35,628 bases of DNA from Candidatus Gastranaerophilales bacterium (GCA_947588745.1 CANPYW010000021.1:1-35628), one strand, 5' to 3'; positions 6,823 through 16,490 are shown, counted from the first letter of the stretch. Notes: generated by a model from the sequence alone, not told the origin. Numbers and translations: made by a program.

Positions 6823-8395
6823 ATTCTTCCCATGCCTGTTTATATTTACTCTCCAAATTACGCACAAAATCAATATGGTTTGCACACAATGGTGAATTTA
6901 ACATCCTGCTTCTCAATGATTTTCTAAGCTCTTGCAATTTATTTTTATCATCTGCCAATTTGAGTGCAATATCAACATACTCATCTCCGTTTATAGCATT
7001 GAGTTCGGATAAACCTAATACATTATTTATATTTCCTGCTCCACGTGATTGCATGGCTTCTCCCGCCAATGTTACGGTAGGAACACCCATCAATGCATTC
7101 TCTATGGTTATAGACATTCCGCTGAAAGGATATGTATCAAGATTTATATCACTCAAAGAATACGCTTTATAATGAGGAGTAAATGTTTGTGTCATATAAA
7201 AAATTCTATCAGGTGCTATTTCATATTTATTAAATTTATTCTTCAAATACCTTATTATACTCTTTGTCATCTGGGTTCTATAGATAAGAAGCTTTGAATT
7301 TGCACAATTTCTTAATATTTTTACCCACATATAAAACACCGATTCATTGAGCTTTGATGTGCAATTGTAACTTCCAAAAGTTATATAATTGTTCTTCTTA
7401 AACGGACATTCTTCCACCGGAACAAAATTATTAGGATTAAAAATTTGATATCCGTTATCTAAATATAAAGGCTTTTCGGTATATAAATCGGCCTTATCTT
7501 CGGGAATTGTATACCTGTCCGTTATTATATAATCTACTTCTTTCATGCCAAGTGTATTAAGATATCCTAAATAAGACATAATTATCGGGGCAGGCTTATA
7601 ATATGCAACATAAGAACGTATATGAGTGTATCCGCCTAAATCCACCAGAATATCAATATTTTCATCATATATCGTTTTTGCAAGCTCTTGTATATCCATT
7701 TTGGAACACGAAATAAACTTAACACCCGTATTCTTAATTCTCTCAGTTTTTTTATCATTCTTATCTTTACAGCTGAATATAGTTATATTAAACTCATCTT
7801 TATTGTGATTTTCCCATATTGGTATCATATAATTCATCATTGTGTGAGAATAACAATCAGAAGATAAATAACCAATATTTAACTTTCTGTTATTGTCTTT
7901 TTTCTTTGCATCATGGTTATATTTTACGATATCGGGAAATAACGCATTTTTTACCTGAGCGGATTCATATTCCGCTTCCTCTTTCAAATCCTTTTGGTCA
8001 TAAAATGCCGACTTTGTCATAGCAAATATCTTACACGCCGAATCATATTTATTTATTTCTAGATTTAATCCTTTATTGTGATAATCTATACTTTTATCCG
8101 TATCAAAATAATAATACGAGTGGGCTAATCTCGAAAATACACTCGCCTGACCCTCCGGATACCCCTGCAAATACAATTCATAGTAATAAGTGGATTTATC
8201 TCTGTCATTCAGCTTGTAATATGCATTAGCAAGCTTTATATATAAACTGTTCAGCTTAAGTTTATCAAGGTTTTTATTCATTATGAGTATTGTTTTATAA
8301 GCCTTAATTTCTTCCTTGTATAAGCCTTTATCATAAAACTTTTGTGCTTCATTCATTAATTCTTGAAATGATGTCAAATTTTCATTATTTTCCAC
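6806..8395 (-). CDS. TPR protein with GT41 (O-GlcNAc transferase-like) catalytic domain
   Basis: Residues 1-150 form TPR-like helical hairpins. Residues about 170-520 match the SPINDLY/OGT catalytic region (glycosyltransferase family 41): GYLSSDCYSH (His184 aligns with the active-site region His of OGT), VDLGGYT, PAPIIMSYLGY, DYIITD, and the UDP-sugar-binding stretch LDTYPFSGMSITIENALMGV followed by PTVTLAGE. Bacterial members transfer a sugar from a UDP- or other nucleotide sugar to Ser/Thr of proteins, or act in glycan assembly. The start is a GTG at 8395, chosen because TTGAGG lies 7 nt upstream; the next ATG is 12 codons in. It is the last gene of the murE-gpsA run, 18 nt after gpsA. The acceptor is unknown. 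Confidence 0.85.
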   Translation of the reverse strand: MENNENLTSFQELMNEAQKFYDKGLYKEEIKAYKTILIMNKNLDKLKLNSLYIKLANAYYKLNDRDKSTYYYELYLQGYPEGQASVFSRLAHSYYYFDTDKSIDYHNKGLNLEINKYDSACKIFAMTKSAFYDQKDLKEEAEYESAQVKNALFPDIVKYNHDAKKKDNNRKLNIGYLSSDCYSHTMMNYMIPIWENHNKDEFNITIFSCKDKNDKKTERIKNTGVKFISCSKMDIQELAKTIYDENIDILVDLGGYTHIRSYVAYYKPAPIIMSYLGYLNTLGMKEVDYIITDRYTIPEDKADLYTEKPLYLDNGYQIFNPNNFVPVEECPFKKNNYITFGSYNCTSKLNESVFYMWVKILRNCANSKLLIYRTQMTKSIIRYLKNKFNKYEIAPDRIFYMTQTFTPHYKAYSLSDINLDTYPFSGMSITIENALMGVPTVTLAGEAMQSRGAGNINNVLGLSELNAINGDEYVDIALKLADDKNKLQELRKSLRSRMLNSPLCANHIDFVRNLESKYKQAWEEFINSP

Positions 8396-8413
8396 TTCTA
8401 TACCTCAAGCCAA

Positions 8414-9412
8414 TTAATACATATCTTCTTGTTTTAATTTTCTGTTCATAAGTTTATCCAAAATTTCTTTTGGAGTAATATCCGTATATACAGCTTCATA
8501 AATGGCATTTGATACAGGAACTTCAAGCCCCAGTTTATATGCAAGCTCACATAATGCCTTAGATGTTTTAACACCTTCTGCTACAGACCCTAATTCATTT
8601 AATATATCATCAATTTTTTTGCCTTTGCCAAGCATTGAACCAACCGTATAATTGCGGCTGAAAGGACTTGAACAGGTAGCAATCAAATCGCCCATGCCTG
8701 ATAATCCGTATAATGTGGAAGGACTTGCACCCAATGCCACACTCACACGCACAATTTCAGCCATCCCTCTTGTAAGCAAAGTACCACGACAATTATCACC
8801 AAGCTGCATGGCATCCGCAAACCCCGAAGCAATCGCTATTACATTTTTTAAACTACCGCCAAGTTCAACCCCTATTATGTCGGCATTAGTATATAATCTG
8901 AATTTAGATGGCACATTCAAATGCTTTTGAACAAATTCAGCAACCTTTATATCATCACTTGCAACAGAAGCGGCTGTAGGACATCCGTTTAAAATTTCTT
9001 TAGCAAGAGTAGGCCCTGATAAAACAGCCAATTTAGAATTTGGAAGCTCATCTTTTATAACCTCGGACATTCTTTTTAACGACGGCAATTCAAGCCCTTT
9101 GGAAAGATTTACAAGGATTTGTTCCTCTTTAACTCCAACTTCTTTCAGCTGCTTGCATACCGGTCTTATGCCTGATGTTGCAACTACTAACAAAATTATT
9201 GAAGAATTATTAACAGCTTTTTTTAAATCGTCCGTAATTTCGACTTTATTATCCAATTGAACCGTTAAAGGCTTTGTTGTGCGTTTATACTGCTTAAGCT
9301 CGTCGGAAATATCCTGCGTTCTACCCCAAACGCATATTTCATCAAAATTATCATTTAATAGCCAAGCAAGTGTTAACCCCCAGCACCCCGGCCCTAAAAC
9401 TGTTAATTTCAT
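8414..9412 (-). CDS. gpsA: Glycerol-3-phosphate dehydrogenase [NAD(P)+]
   Basis: This enzyme reduces dihydroxyacetone phosphate to sn-glycerol 3-phosphate for phospholipid synthesis. The N-terminal Rossmann motif is GPGCWG (residues 7-12), followed by the family motifs NLSKGLE, LSGPTLAKEI, and the C-terminal helical segment ELGGSLKNVIAIASGFADAM with the catalytic Lys. 'GLSGMGDLIATC' and 'SRNYTVG' are also typical. Length (332 aa) is normal. A near-perfect ribosome binding site, AAGGAGG, lies 7 nt before the ATG. The gene begins 12 nt after the murE stop and is followed after 18 nt by the GT41 gene, so all three are co-transcribed. Confidence 0.96.
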   Translation of the reverse strand: MKLTVLGPGCWGLTLAWLLNDNFDEICVWGRTQDISDELKQYKRTTKPLTVQLDNKVEITDDLKKAVNNSSIILLVVATSGIRPVCKQLKEVGVKEEQILVNLSKGLELPSLKRMSEVIKDELPNSKLAVLSGPTLAKEILNGCPTAASVASDDIKVAEFVQKHLNVPSKFRLYTNADIIGVELGGSLKNVIAIASGFADAMQLGDNCRGTLLTRGMAEIVRVSVALGASPSTLYGLSGMGDLIATCSSPFSRNYTVGSMLGKGKKIDDILNELGSVAEGVKTSKALCELAYKLGLEVPVSNAIYEAVYTDITPKEILDKLMNRKLKQEDMY

Positions 9413-9424
9413 AATTTTTCCTCC

Positions 9425-10900
9425 TTAATTGAGCGGTTCTACAGTGCAAAAGACTTCTCTTGCTTCTTCTCTATCATCAAAATGTATTGTTTTTGTTTTA
9501 AGAATTTGATAATTTTCATGCCCCTTACCTGCTATTAAAATTACATCTTCAGGCTTTGATATTGTTTTTAAGAACTTAATAGCGGTTCTTCTATCGGGTT
9601 CTACAAATATTCGCCCCGTATCAACCGTTCTTATACCTGTCATTATATCAGAAATAATTAATTGCGGGTCTTCACTTCTTGGATTATCAGATGTAACCAC
9701 AACTTTATCTGCCAGTTCATCGGCAATTTTTCCCATTTTAGGACGTTTTGTCGTATCTCTGTCACCTCCGCAACCGAATAAACATATCAGATTGGATGTT
9801 TTAGGAGTCAATTCTCTTGCCGCTTTAAGAACATTTTCCAACCCGTCGGGAGTATGTGCATAATCTACAATCACAAGAGGCTTTTTATTGACTATTTCAA
9901 ATCTTCCCGCAACACTTTTAGTATTTTCTAATGCTTTTATTATAGTTTTGTAATCAATATCCATTGCAAGTGCAGCCGTAAACGCTGCTAATGCATTATA
10001 TACACTGAACATTCCGTTTAAATGAAGCTGCATACTTACCTTTTCATCTTTAAATTTAACGTCAAATGCAGCACCGTTTATTGAAAACTCGATATTCTCC
10101 GCTTCTACGTCAGCAGCATTTTTAATTCCGTACGTTAATACCTTGACTCCTTCTGGTACAACAGACAAAAAGTCTTTTGAATACTCATCATCCGCATTTA
10201 TAACGGCAAATGCACCTCGTTCTAAATTCTCAAACAATATTGCTTTTGCTTTAAAATAATTCCGCATTGTAATATGATAGTCAAGATGGTCCTGAGTTAA
10301 ATTCGTGAATACCGCACCGTTGAAATCACAACAGCCTACACGCCTTTGCTCCAGAGAATGCGAGCTTACCTCCATGACAACATTTTTTATGCCTTTATCA
10401 CACATTAATCTTAAATCTTTTTGAAGTTCCGGAGGCTGCGGAGTTGTATGCTTAGCCTCTTTATATTCATCACTGCTTGAAAGTTTATAACCTAAAGTAC
10501 CAATTAATGCACATTTTTCACTATTTTCTTCAAGTATTCGCTGAATTAAATGAGTAACCGTCGTTTTTCCGTTTGTTCCCGTAACACCGATTAAATTAAG
10601 CTCTTTTGACGGCTCTTTATAAAATGCGGCAGCAATATTTGCCATTGTACGCTTCGTATCTTTCACTATTATTTGCGGCACGTCTATATCCAGCTCATCT
10701 TCACAAAACAATGCTTTTGCACCTTTTTCAACGGCAGATTGTGCATACTCATGCCCGTCAAGAGCTTCACCTTTGATGCATATAAAAATATCATTTTCTT
10801 TTGTAAGCTGAGAATTATACGAAATCCCGGTTATATCAACGTCTTTATAATTTTTTGTTTTATATTCGCTTAGAGATTTAACTAAATCACTTAACAACAT
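9425..10900 (-). CDS. murE: UDP-N-acetylmuramyl-tripeptide synthetase, meso-DAP type
   Basis: This Mur ligase adds the third residue of the peptidoglycan stem peptide. The P-loop is GTNGKTT (residues 108-114), followed by the carbamylated-Lys region, HTTPQPPEL and MEVSSHSLEQ. The specificity motif is DNPRSE (starting at residue 405); DNPR is the signature of enzymes using meso-diaminopimelate rather than lysine. An ATG at 10918 overlaps the ftsI stop, but I prefer ATG 10900. It follows GAGGG at good spacing, and MLLSDLV aligns with the usual family N-terminus. The protein then has 491 residues, normal for MurE. It belongs to a reduced division and cell-wall cluster. Confidence 0.96.
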   Translation of the reverse strand: MLLSDLVKSLSEYKTKNYKDVDITGISYNSQLTKENDIFICIKGEALDGHEYAQSAVEKGAKALFCEDELDIDVPQIIVKDTKRTMANIAAAFYKEPSKELNLIGVTGTNGKTTVTHLIQRILEENSEKCALIGTLGYKLSSSDEYKEAKHTTPQPPELQKDLRLMCDKGIKNVVMEVSSHSLEQRRVGCCDFNGAVFTNLTQDHLDYHITMRNYFKAKAILFENLERGAFAVINADDEYSKDFLSVVPEGVKVLTYGIKNAADVEAENIEFSINGAAFDVKFKDEKVSMQLHLNGMFSVYNALAAFTAALAMDIDYKTIIKALENTKSVAGRFEIVNKKPLVIVDYAHTPDGLENVLKAARELTPKTSNLICLFGCGGDRDTTKRPKMGKIADELADKVVVTSDNPRSEDPQLIISDIMTGIRTVDTGRIFVEPDRRTAIKFLKTISKPEDVILIAGKGHENYQILKTKTIHFDDREEAREVFCTVEPLN

Positions 10901-10917
10901 TTTATTTCCCTCTTCCA

Positions 10918-12633
10918 TTAATTTTTTACACTTTTATCAGGTGGAATATTTAATATTCTGGCACATTGCATGGCAACTTTTCTAAATACCGGGCCAGCGA
11001 CAGTGTTCCCCCATACAGGCCCTACCGAAGCCGAATCAATAACAACATATATTAATATTTGCGGATTTGAAGCCGGTAAATATCCAATAACAGAAGTATA
11101 CAACGCATTTGTATATCCCTTTTTATGCTCCATGGGTTTTTTAGAAGTACCTGTTTTACCTGCAATACTATAATTTTCCAGATTAATTACAGATTTTGAA
11201 TTTTCAACACTATCTGCCAAAAGTTTAGTAACGGCTTTTGCCGTTTTAGGACTCAATGCCTGAATACGTTTAATCTTAACTGCTTCCTCCTCAGGTGAAT
11301 ATTTTATGACATGAGGAGTAACTCTTACCCCTTCATTAGCAAGAGCACTAACTGCACTAACCATTTGCATGGCATTAACAGAAGCACCATAACCGTATCC
11401 CATAGTAGCTTGCCTCGATTTATCCCATTGAAAAGGTTTCGGAAGCAATCCTGATGATTCCCCCGGCAAATCTATTCCGCTTTTTTTGCCTATTCCGAGT
11501 TTTGAAAGTATATCATAAAATTCCGTAGGCTGCATCATTAAGGCAATATTGGCACTTCCAACATTACTCGAATGTTCAAGCAAATATATAAGGTTAATCA
11601 TGCCCGGATAAGGATGTTTATTATAATCATAGTTTTGAATAGTCCAATTTCCAAGCTTCATTTTACCTGTGTCTAAAACCCTTGAATTTGCATTGATTTT
11701 TCCTGACTCAATCCCCGCAGCAACCGTTAATGTTTTAAACGTCGAACCCGGAGGATACACATCCGTTAACGTCCAATTTTTTAAATTTATAGCAGATGTT
11801 TCTTTATATTTATTCGGATTATATCTCGGATAAACGGCATAACCCAATATTTCTCCGTTTTTAGGATTCATAACAATTACAGCACCTCTTGCCGCCTGCT
11901 TTTCATTAATCATACTTAACAGTTCACGTTCGCAAACATGCTGAATAGCTGAATCAATTGTTAATGTAACAGTCTTACCCACTTGAGGTGTTGAAACCAG
12001 CATAGGATCAGTAGTCGTATCATAAATTATATCGCCTCTTGGGGTTCTTGATACACTTATATTATCTTTTGTAACTTCTAACACATTTTTTGCAGTATAT
12101 TCTACCCCTGATGAAGTATCGGCATCCGGATTATAATATCCAATAATATGAGCTGCCAGTTCATCTTGCGGATAAACTCTTTCATTCTTTTTATCTAAAG
12201 AAATTTCTCTAAGACCTAATTTTTTAATCTTGTCCGCAGTTCCTCTGTCAACATCTTTTTTTAATAATATTACAGTCGCCGTTTTATTAAGATTTTTTTC
12301 AAGAACACTTTTACTTATACCTAAATAAGGAGATAATATTTGAGCCAACTCTGCGGGGTCATGGTCAAAATACTCACGATGTGCATACAAATTGTATGAC
12401 ATAGTATCAGTTGCAAGCCTTAAACCGTTTCTATCCACAATAGGGCCACGCATTACAAAATTTCTCATGCTTCTTTGGCTCTTAGCTTTTGGTCTATAAT
12501 GCCTTATATCCACAATTTGAAGCAAAAACAAATAACCTGCAAGAAAAAGAAAGAATACCAAAAGAAATATTTGTGCGATTTTTATTCGCATTTCTATACT
12601 CTTTATTTTATCTTTTCCGCTTTCTTCCCTCAT
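10918..12633 (-). CDS. ftsI: Class B penicillin-binding protein, septal transpeptidase FtsI
   Basis: This monofunctional transpeptidase cross-links septal peptidoglycan. It has a short cytoplasmic N-terminus, one membrane helix (about residues 18-40), a class B dimerisation domain containing the RGPIVDRNG motif (62-70), and a transpeptidase domain with STFK (297-300), SSN (355-357) and KTG (493-495). Length is normal (571 aa). AAGGA lies 9 nt before the ATG. Its place right after an FtsL-like gene and before murE is the classical dcw order, which supports FtsI over the elongation-specific PBP2. It could be mislabelled only between these class B paralogues. Confidence 0.93.
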   Translation of the reverse strand: MREESGKDKIKSIEMRIKIAQIFLLVFFLFLAGYLFLLQIVDIRHYRPKAKSQRSMRNFVMRGPIVDRNGLRLATDTMSYNLYAHREYFDHDPAELAQILSPYLGISKSVLEKNLNKTATVILLKKDVDRGTADKIKKLGLREISLDKKNERVYPQDELAAHIIGYYNPDADTSSGVEYTAKNVLEVTKDNISVSRTPRGDIIYDTTTDPMLVSTPQVGKTVTLTIDSAIQHVCERELLSMINEKQAARGAVIVMNPKNGEILGYAVYPRYNPNKYKETSAINLKNWTLTDVYPPGSTFKTLTVAAGIESGKINANSRVLDTGKMKLGNWTIQNYDYNKHPYPGMINLIYLLEHSSNVGSANIALMMQPTEFYDILSKLGIGKKSGIDLPGESSGLLPKPFQWDKSRQATMGYGYGASVNAMQMVSAVSALANEGVRVTPHVIKYSPEEEAVKIKRIQALSPKTAKAVTKLLADSVENSKSVINLENYSIAGKTGTSKKPMEHKKGYTNALYTSVIGYLPASNPQILIYVVIDSASVGPVWGNTVAGPVFRKVAMQCARILNIPPDKSVKN

Positions 12634-12666
12634 CCGATGATTTCCTTGAAAAGGAGATAAATTTTA

Positions 12667-13119
12667 TTAATACCCTATATTCCACTTATAATTTACAGGA
12701 ACAGTCATAAGCTTATTAGATGGAACAATAGTATTATTTGCAGCCGGAATTTCTATAACCTTCTTTGCTGTATCGAGCATCATGTTCCCTTGAATAATTG
12801 AATCTATTCTGTTAAATGAATTCAAATTATCAAGCTTGTTTTGAAGTTCTATGTTTTCATTATTTAATGCAACAATTTCACGCCCTAATTTATTCATTGT
12901 TCTTTCACAATCAGAAACACAATAATAACTTACAAGTGCTAACACAACTAAACATAACAAAATCGAAACTAAAAACCTGTTAATCTTATCATTTGTGGAC
13001 AAAGCCTGTGAATGAATAGGAAATCTGCCATATATAACAGGATTTGTAACTGGCTTTGCTTTTACCGGTGTACCGTATAAATATGCCGCATCTATATATC
13101 TTATTGAACTTCTGCCCAA
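12667..13119 (-). CDS. FtsL-like bitopic division protein
   Basis: The 150-residue protein has a cytoplasmic N-terminus of about 47 residues, one hydrophobic segment (about 48-68, NRFLVSILLCLVVLALVSYY), then a heptad-like coiled coil (about 74-100, 'MNKLGREIVALNNENIELQNK'). This is the architecture of FtsL/DivIC. Sequence similarity in FtsL is always low, so the assignment rests on topology and on position between rsmH and ftsI, exactly where ftsL normally sits. It would form the FtsB-FtsL-FtsQ bridge that activates septal synthesis. The C-terminal 40 residues, periplasmic and not coiled, are longer than in E. coli FtsL. It starts 23 nt after rsmH and ends 33 nt before ftsI. Confidence 0.75.
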   Translation of the reverse strand: MGRSSIRYIDAAYLYGTPVKAKPVTNPVIYGRFPIHSQALSTNDKINRFLVSILLCLVVLALVSYYCVSDCERTMNKLGREIVALNNENIELQNKLDNLNSFNRIDSIIQGNMMLDTAKKVIEIPAANNTIVPSNKLMTVPVNYKWNIGY

Positions 13120-13142
13120 TTAATGTCTCCCCTGAAGTATTC

Positions 13143-14069
13143 TTAGTTTATTCTCTTTGCAATCCTTAATTTTGCCGATCTTGACGGTGGATTTTCTTTA
13201 ATTTCTGCTTCGCCGGCGCTATACGGTTTTTTATTTATAAGCTCCAGTATTGGCTTATTATAGACTATTCCGTCTTGGTCATCAATCCATTCCCTCGAAT
13301 AGTTTTTAAAAATTTGTTTAACTATTCTATCCTCCAAAGAATGAAATGTTACTATTGATAGTATAGCATTATTAGATAATAATGTAAGCACATCATTTAA
13401 AGTATTTTTAATATTATTAAGCTCATCATTTACCTCTATTCTTATTGCTTGAAAAATTCTTGTTGCAGGATGTATTTTTGACTTTATTCTGGGAGTAGCC
13501 TCAAACACAATATCTACAAGCTCTTTTGTAGTTTCTATCTTCTTATTTTTTCTCTTTTCTACTATCTTCTTAGCAATTCTTTTTGAAAATCTTTCCTCAC
13601 CATATTCACTGAATACTCTTACCAATTCAGCTTCTTTATAATCATTAACCACATCATAAGCCGAAAAATCACCGCACTGATTAAACCGCATGTCTAATTT
13701 AGCATCACTTAAAAAGCTGAAACCTCTTGTTTTAGAAGTAAGTTGAGGCGTTGAAGCACCCAGGTCAAATACTATTCCACCATCTATCTCTTTTATATTA
13801 TTTTCTTCTAAATATTTCTTAATGTTAGTATAAGAATCGTTTACAATAGTTAAATTTTTGTAATCTTTTAAACGTTCACTTGAAAAATTCACTGCATCAA
13901 TATCTACATCAAACGCAATTAACCTTCCGTCAGGAGAAATTCTTTTAAGTATAAGTTCGCTATAACCGCCGCCGCCTAAAGTTGCATCAATGTATAACTT
14001 TCCGGGAGTGCAATTTAAAGCATCTACAGCTTCACGTAACATTACGGGATAATGTCTGAATTCTCGCAT
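13143..14069 (-). CDS. rsmH: 16S rRNA (cytosine1402-N4)-methyltransferase
   Basis: RsmH (MraW) methylates C1402 in the 30S decoding centre using S-adenosylmethionine. The N-terminus (HYPVMLREAVDAL) and the SAM loop DATLGGGGYSELIL (about residues 28-41) are diagnostic. So are 'FDLGASTPQL', 'GFSFLSDAKLDMRFNQ' and the C-terminal 'SFHSLEDRIVKQIFK'. The length, 308 residues, is standard. AAGGAAG precedes the ATG. It is the first gene of the reduced dcw cluster; mraZ, normally upstream, is absent and a 200-nt gap with AT-rich promoter-like sequence separates it from prfA. Confidence 0.96.
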   Translation of the reverse strand: MREFRHYPVMLREAVDALNCTPGKLYIDATLGGGGYSELILKRISPDGRLIAFDVDIDAVNFSSERLKDYKNLTIVNDSYTNIKKYLEENNIKEIDGGIVFDLGASTPQLTSKTRGFSFLSDAKLDMRFNQCGDFSAYDVVNDYKEAELVRVFSEYGEERFSKRIAKKIVEKRKNKKIETTKELVDIVFEATPRIKSKIHPATRIFQAIRIEVNDELNNIKNTLNDVLTLLSNNAILSIVTFHSLEDRIVKQIFKNYSREWIDDQDGIVYNKPILELINKKPYSAGEAEIKENPPSRSAKLRIAKRIN

Positions 14070-14269
14070 ATTCTTCCTTTTTGCTTATAATTTATCATAT
14101 AAAAATTTTATATAAACAAAATATTTACATATTTTTATTGTTATTAACACATTTTTTACAAACCGATTTAAAAAATTGCACACATAAAAACATGCCTGAA
14201 ATCCGCAGTAAAATAACCTTATTAAGACATAAGCCATTTCACGCAAAACCTTAATAATTATCTTTTAAA

Positions 14270-15352
14270 TCAGTTTATTTCTGCAAGTTTTTCAAGTTTA
14301 AGTTTTTGGTCATGAGCCATTAATAAACCTATAAGTTCATCGAGGTCACCGTCTATAACCGTCCAAACATTCAAATTCTGACCTATTCTATGGTCGGTTA
14401 AACGTCCCTGCGGAAAATTATACGTTCTTATTCTTTCTGACCTGTCGCCCGTTCCGACTTGAGAACGTCTTAAATCCGTAACCTCTTTCATTTGTTTTTG
14501 AACCTCCAAATCATAAAGCTTTGCTTTTAATATTTGAAGGGCACGTTCCTTATTTTGAAGCTGTGAACGTTCTTCCGTACAGAATATCATAATTCCGGTA
14601 GGTTTATGAAAAACTCTGGCTGCGGTTTCAACCTTATTTACATTCTGACCGCCGGCTCCACCCGAACGTGCCGTCGTTATTTCTATATCATTCATATTTA
14701 ATTCTATTTCAACATCATCGACCTCGGGCATAACGGCAACCGTAGCGGTTGATGTATGCACTCTGCCTTGCGATTCGGTAGCCGGAACTCTTTGCACTCT
14801 ATGCACACCGGATTCGTATTTCAATTTAGAATATATGCTGTCACCTTTTATCGAAATAATAACTTCTGAAACTCCGCCCGCTTCACAATCCGTTTTGCTT
14901 AAAATTTGAGTCTGCCAGCCCTGTTTATCCGCATATCGCATATACATCCTCATCAAATCGCCCGCAAATATGTTTGCTTCATCTCCGCCTGCGGAACCTC
15001 TTATTTCAAGCATAATATCTTTATCATCCATAGGGTCACGAGGGAGGAGAAGAACTCTCATTCTTTCTTCAAGCTCATCCATTTTCTTTTTATTTTCGGA
15101 TATTTCATTATGCAGAAATTCACGCATGGTTTCATCCGTTTCGTTTTTCAGCATATCTTCCGCATCTTTAATTGCATCTTCCGAGGTTTTCCAGCTGTGA
15201 TAAACCTCAACGGTTTCTTCCATGGCCTTTCTTTGTTTTGAAAGTGTTTTAAACCTGTTATAATCCTGAATAACTTCGGGGTCGGAAAGTATTTTACCGA
15301 GTTCTTCGTACTTATTTTCTATTTGTAATATTTTATCAAGCATTTCCTTCAT
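14270..15352 (-). CDS. prfA: Peptide chain release factor 1
   Basis: RF1 recognises UAA and UAG and triggers peptide release. It shows the GGQ catalytic motif in '[20 protein letters not shown]' and the codon-recognition tripeptide PAT in '[12 protein letters not shown]', which distinguishes it from RF2 (SPF). The frame is open further upstream, but ATG 15352 is the likely start. AGAGGA lies at correct spacing (overlapping the thyX stop), and the resulting 360 residues match the family length exactly. The start lies 5 nt after thyX, so the two are translationally close and co-transcribed. Confidence 0.96.
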   Translation of the reverse strand: MKEMLDKILQIENKYEELGKILSDPEVIQDYNRFKTLSKQRKAMEETVEVYHSWKTSEDAIKDAEDMLKNETDETMREFLHNEISENKKKMDELEERMRVLLLPRDPMDDKDIMLEIRGSAGGDEANIFAGDLMRMYMRYADKQGWQTQILSKTDCEAGGVSEVIISIKGDSIYSKLKYESGVHRVQRVPATESQGRVHTSTATVAVMPEVDDVEIELNMNDIEITTARSGGAGGQNVNKVETAARVFHKPTGIMIFCTEERSQLQNKERALQILKAKLYDLEVQKQMKEVTDLRRSQVGTGDRSERIRTYNFPQGRLTDHRIGQNLNVWTVIDGDLDELIGLLMAHDQKLKLEKLAEIN

Positions 15353-15357
15353 AATTA

Positions 15358-16056
15358 TTATCCTCTGACGGGCTTTCTTCCGCACGATTTATCTTCATCA
15401 CAAAAACCCAGTGTTTCGCACTTGGGTACCAAATATGCTTTTAGCCAGGGTTCTTCTTTTATAAGTTCGTCACACATGGATTTTACAAGCATTCTTATTT
15501 CTTTTTGTGCTCTCGAACATAATCTTAAATTAGCTAAATGAATCATTTCTCTTAAATTCAAGCTTGCAACCATTGATGTCGAAGCCGCATTCGGTAATAC
15601 CGCACGAGCATCTTCGGCGGGTATTCCCGCTTCGGTCATTTCCAAATAAAAATTCGATATTTCTTTCATAAAATTATCAAATTTATTTTTTAATTCCGCA
15701 TTTTTTTCAACGGTTTCAGGCACTATATAGTCAAACTGACCCTTTTCTTTTACGTATCTTTGCGATTTTTGAGAAAAAGACATGTGTCTGTGCCTTACCA
15801 ATTGGTGAGAGCAGGCTCTTGATATATTGCTGATTGCAAAACTTATCTGAACATGTTCTATTGTACTGTAATGTCCCGATGAAATAACTCTTGTAATGAG
15901 TTTCAACATTTTTTCTTCATCATTTGCAGAGTCACCGGCATATATATTAACGGGTGACTCGGAGCTGTAACATGTTCTGCAAGCCGTATAAACCGTTTTT
16001 AATATATTATCGGGCTTAGATATCAATTTTACTTCAGCATATTTTTCTTTTTCCAT
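15358..16056 (-). CDS. thyX: Flavin-dependent thymidylate synthase ThyX
   Basis: ThyX makes dTMP from dUMP with FAD and methylenetetrahydrofolate, independently of ThyA. The signature RHRx7S is present as [11 protein letters not shown] (residues 88-98), and the flanking '[16 protein letters not shown]' and '[10 protein letters not shown]' are typical. The length is normal (232 aa). The start has only a weak GGCGG-type ribosome binding site. Two hairpin terminators lie between rpmE and this gene and no good promoter fits in the remaining 28 nt. Expression may therefore rely on read-through or on a weak promoter (TAAAAT, 16077-16082) embedded in the second terminator. Confidence 0.95.
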   Translation of the reverse strand: MEKEKYAEVKLISKPDNILKTVYTACRTCYSSESPVNIYAGDSANDEEKMLKLITRVISSGHYSTIEHVQISFAISNISRACSHQLVRHRHMSFSQKSQRYVKEKGQFDYIVPETVEKNAELKNKFDNFMKEISNFYLEMTEAGIPAEDARAVLPNAASTSMVASLNLREMIHLANLRLCSRAQKEIRMLVKSMCDELIKEEPWLKAYLVPKCETLGFCDEDKSCGRKPVRG

Positions 16057-16084
16057 AACCGCACCGTCCGCCTTTTATTTTAAT

Positions 16085-16109
16085 AAAAATACCCACATAA
16101 TGCGGGTAT
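16085..16109 (-). terminator. Second hairpin terminator downstream of rpmE
   Basis: The stem ATACCC (16089-16094) pairs with GGGTAT (16104-16109), with one mismatch and two further pairs inside. On the minus strand TTTTATTA follows. It lies directly after the stronger hairpin at 16116-16144. Confidence 0.6.
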
Positions 16110-16144
16110 AAAAAAGCTGTGCTTTAAATATCCGAAAGCACAGC
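16110..16144 (-). terminator. Rho-independent terminator of rpmE
   Basis: A perfect 10-bp stem, GCTGTGCTTT (16116-16125) with AAAGCACAGC (16135-16144), has a 9-nt loop. Read on the minus strand it is followed by TTTTTT (16115-16110). It starts 6 nt after the rpmE stop. Confidence 0.88.
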
Positions 16145-16150
16145 ATAAAG

Positions 16151-16357
16151 CTATTTTTGATTTTGTTGATAACGTTTTTTGAATTTTTCAATACGACCTT
16201 CCGTATCAACAACTTTTTGGTTTCCGGTATAGAACGGATGACAATTGTTACAAATTTCAACCGTTATATCATCCAATACCGACCCTGTTTCTATTTCATT
16301 ACCGCATACACATTTTATTACTGTTTTTTTGTATTCGGGATGTATTCCTTTTTTCAT
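16151..16357 (-). CDS. rpmE: 50S ribosomal protein L31 (zinc type)
   Basis: This 68-residue protein matches L31: [12 protein letters not shown] at the N-terminus, and [20 protein letters not shown] in the C-terminal half. The zinc-binding cysteines are present (C16, C18, C36, C39), so it is the Zn-containing C+ form. AGAGG precedes the ATG. It has its own strong promoter and terminator, so it is an independent unit between deoB and thyX. Confidence 0.96.
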   Translation of the reverse strand: MKKGIHPEYKKTVIKCVCGNEIETGSVLDDITVEICNNCHPFYTGNQKVVDTEGRIEKFKKRYQQNQK

Positions 16358-16419
16358 CGTTATTACCTCTATTATGATTAATTATGTCTTCCACTCTCTT
16401 TTTAAAAAAGTTTCACAAC

Positions 16420-16448
16420 ATTATATACAGCTAAAAAATTTATATCAA
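16420..16448 (-). promoter_or_regulatory. Sigma70-type promoter of rpmE
   Basis: On the minus strand TTGATA (16443-16448) and TATAAT (16420-16425) are 17 nt apart. The -10 sits in the same TGTATATAAT context as the pilin promoter at 611-639. The leader is about 55 nt. Confidence 0.75.
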
Positions 16449-16490
16449 GTATGATTAAATTATTAATTTAGAATTGTTACATTTCACATT

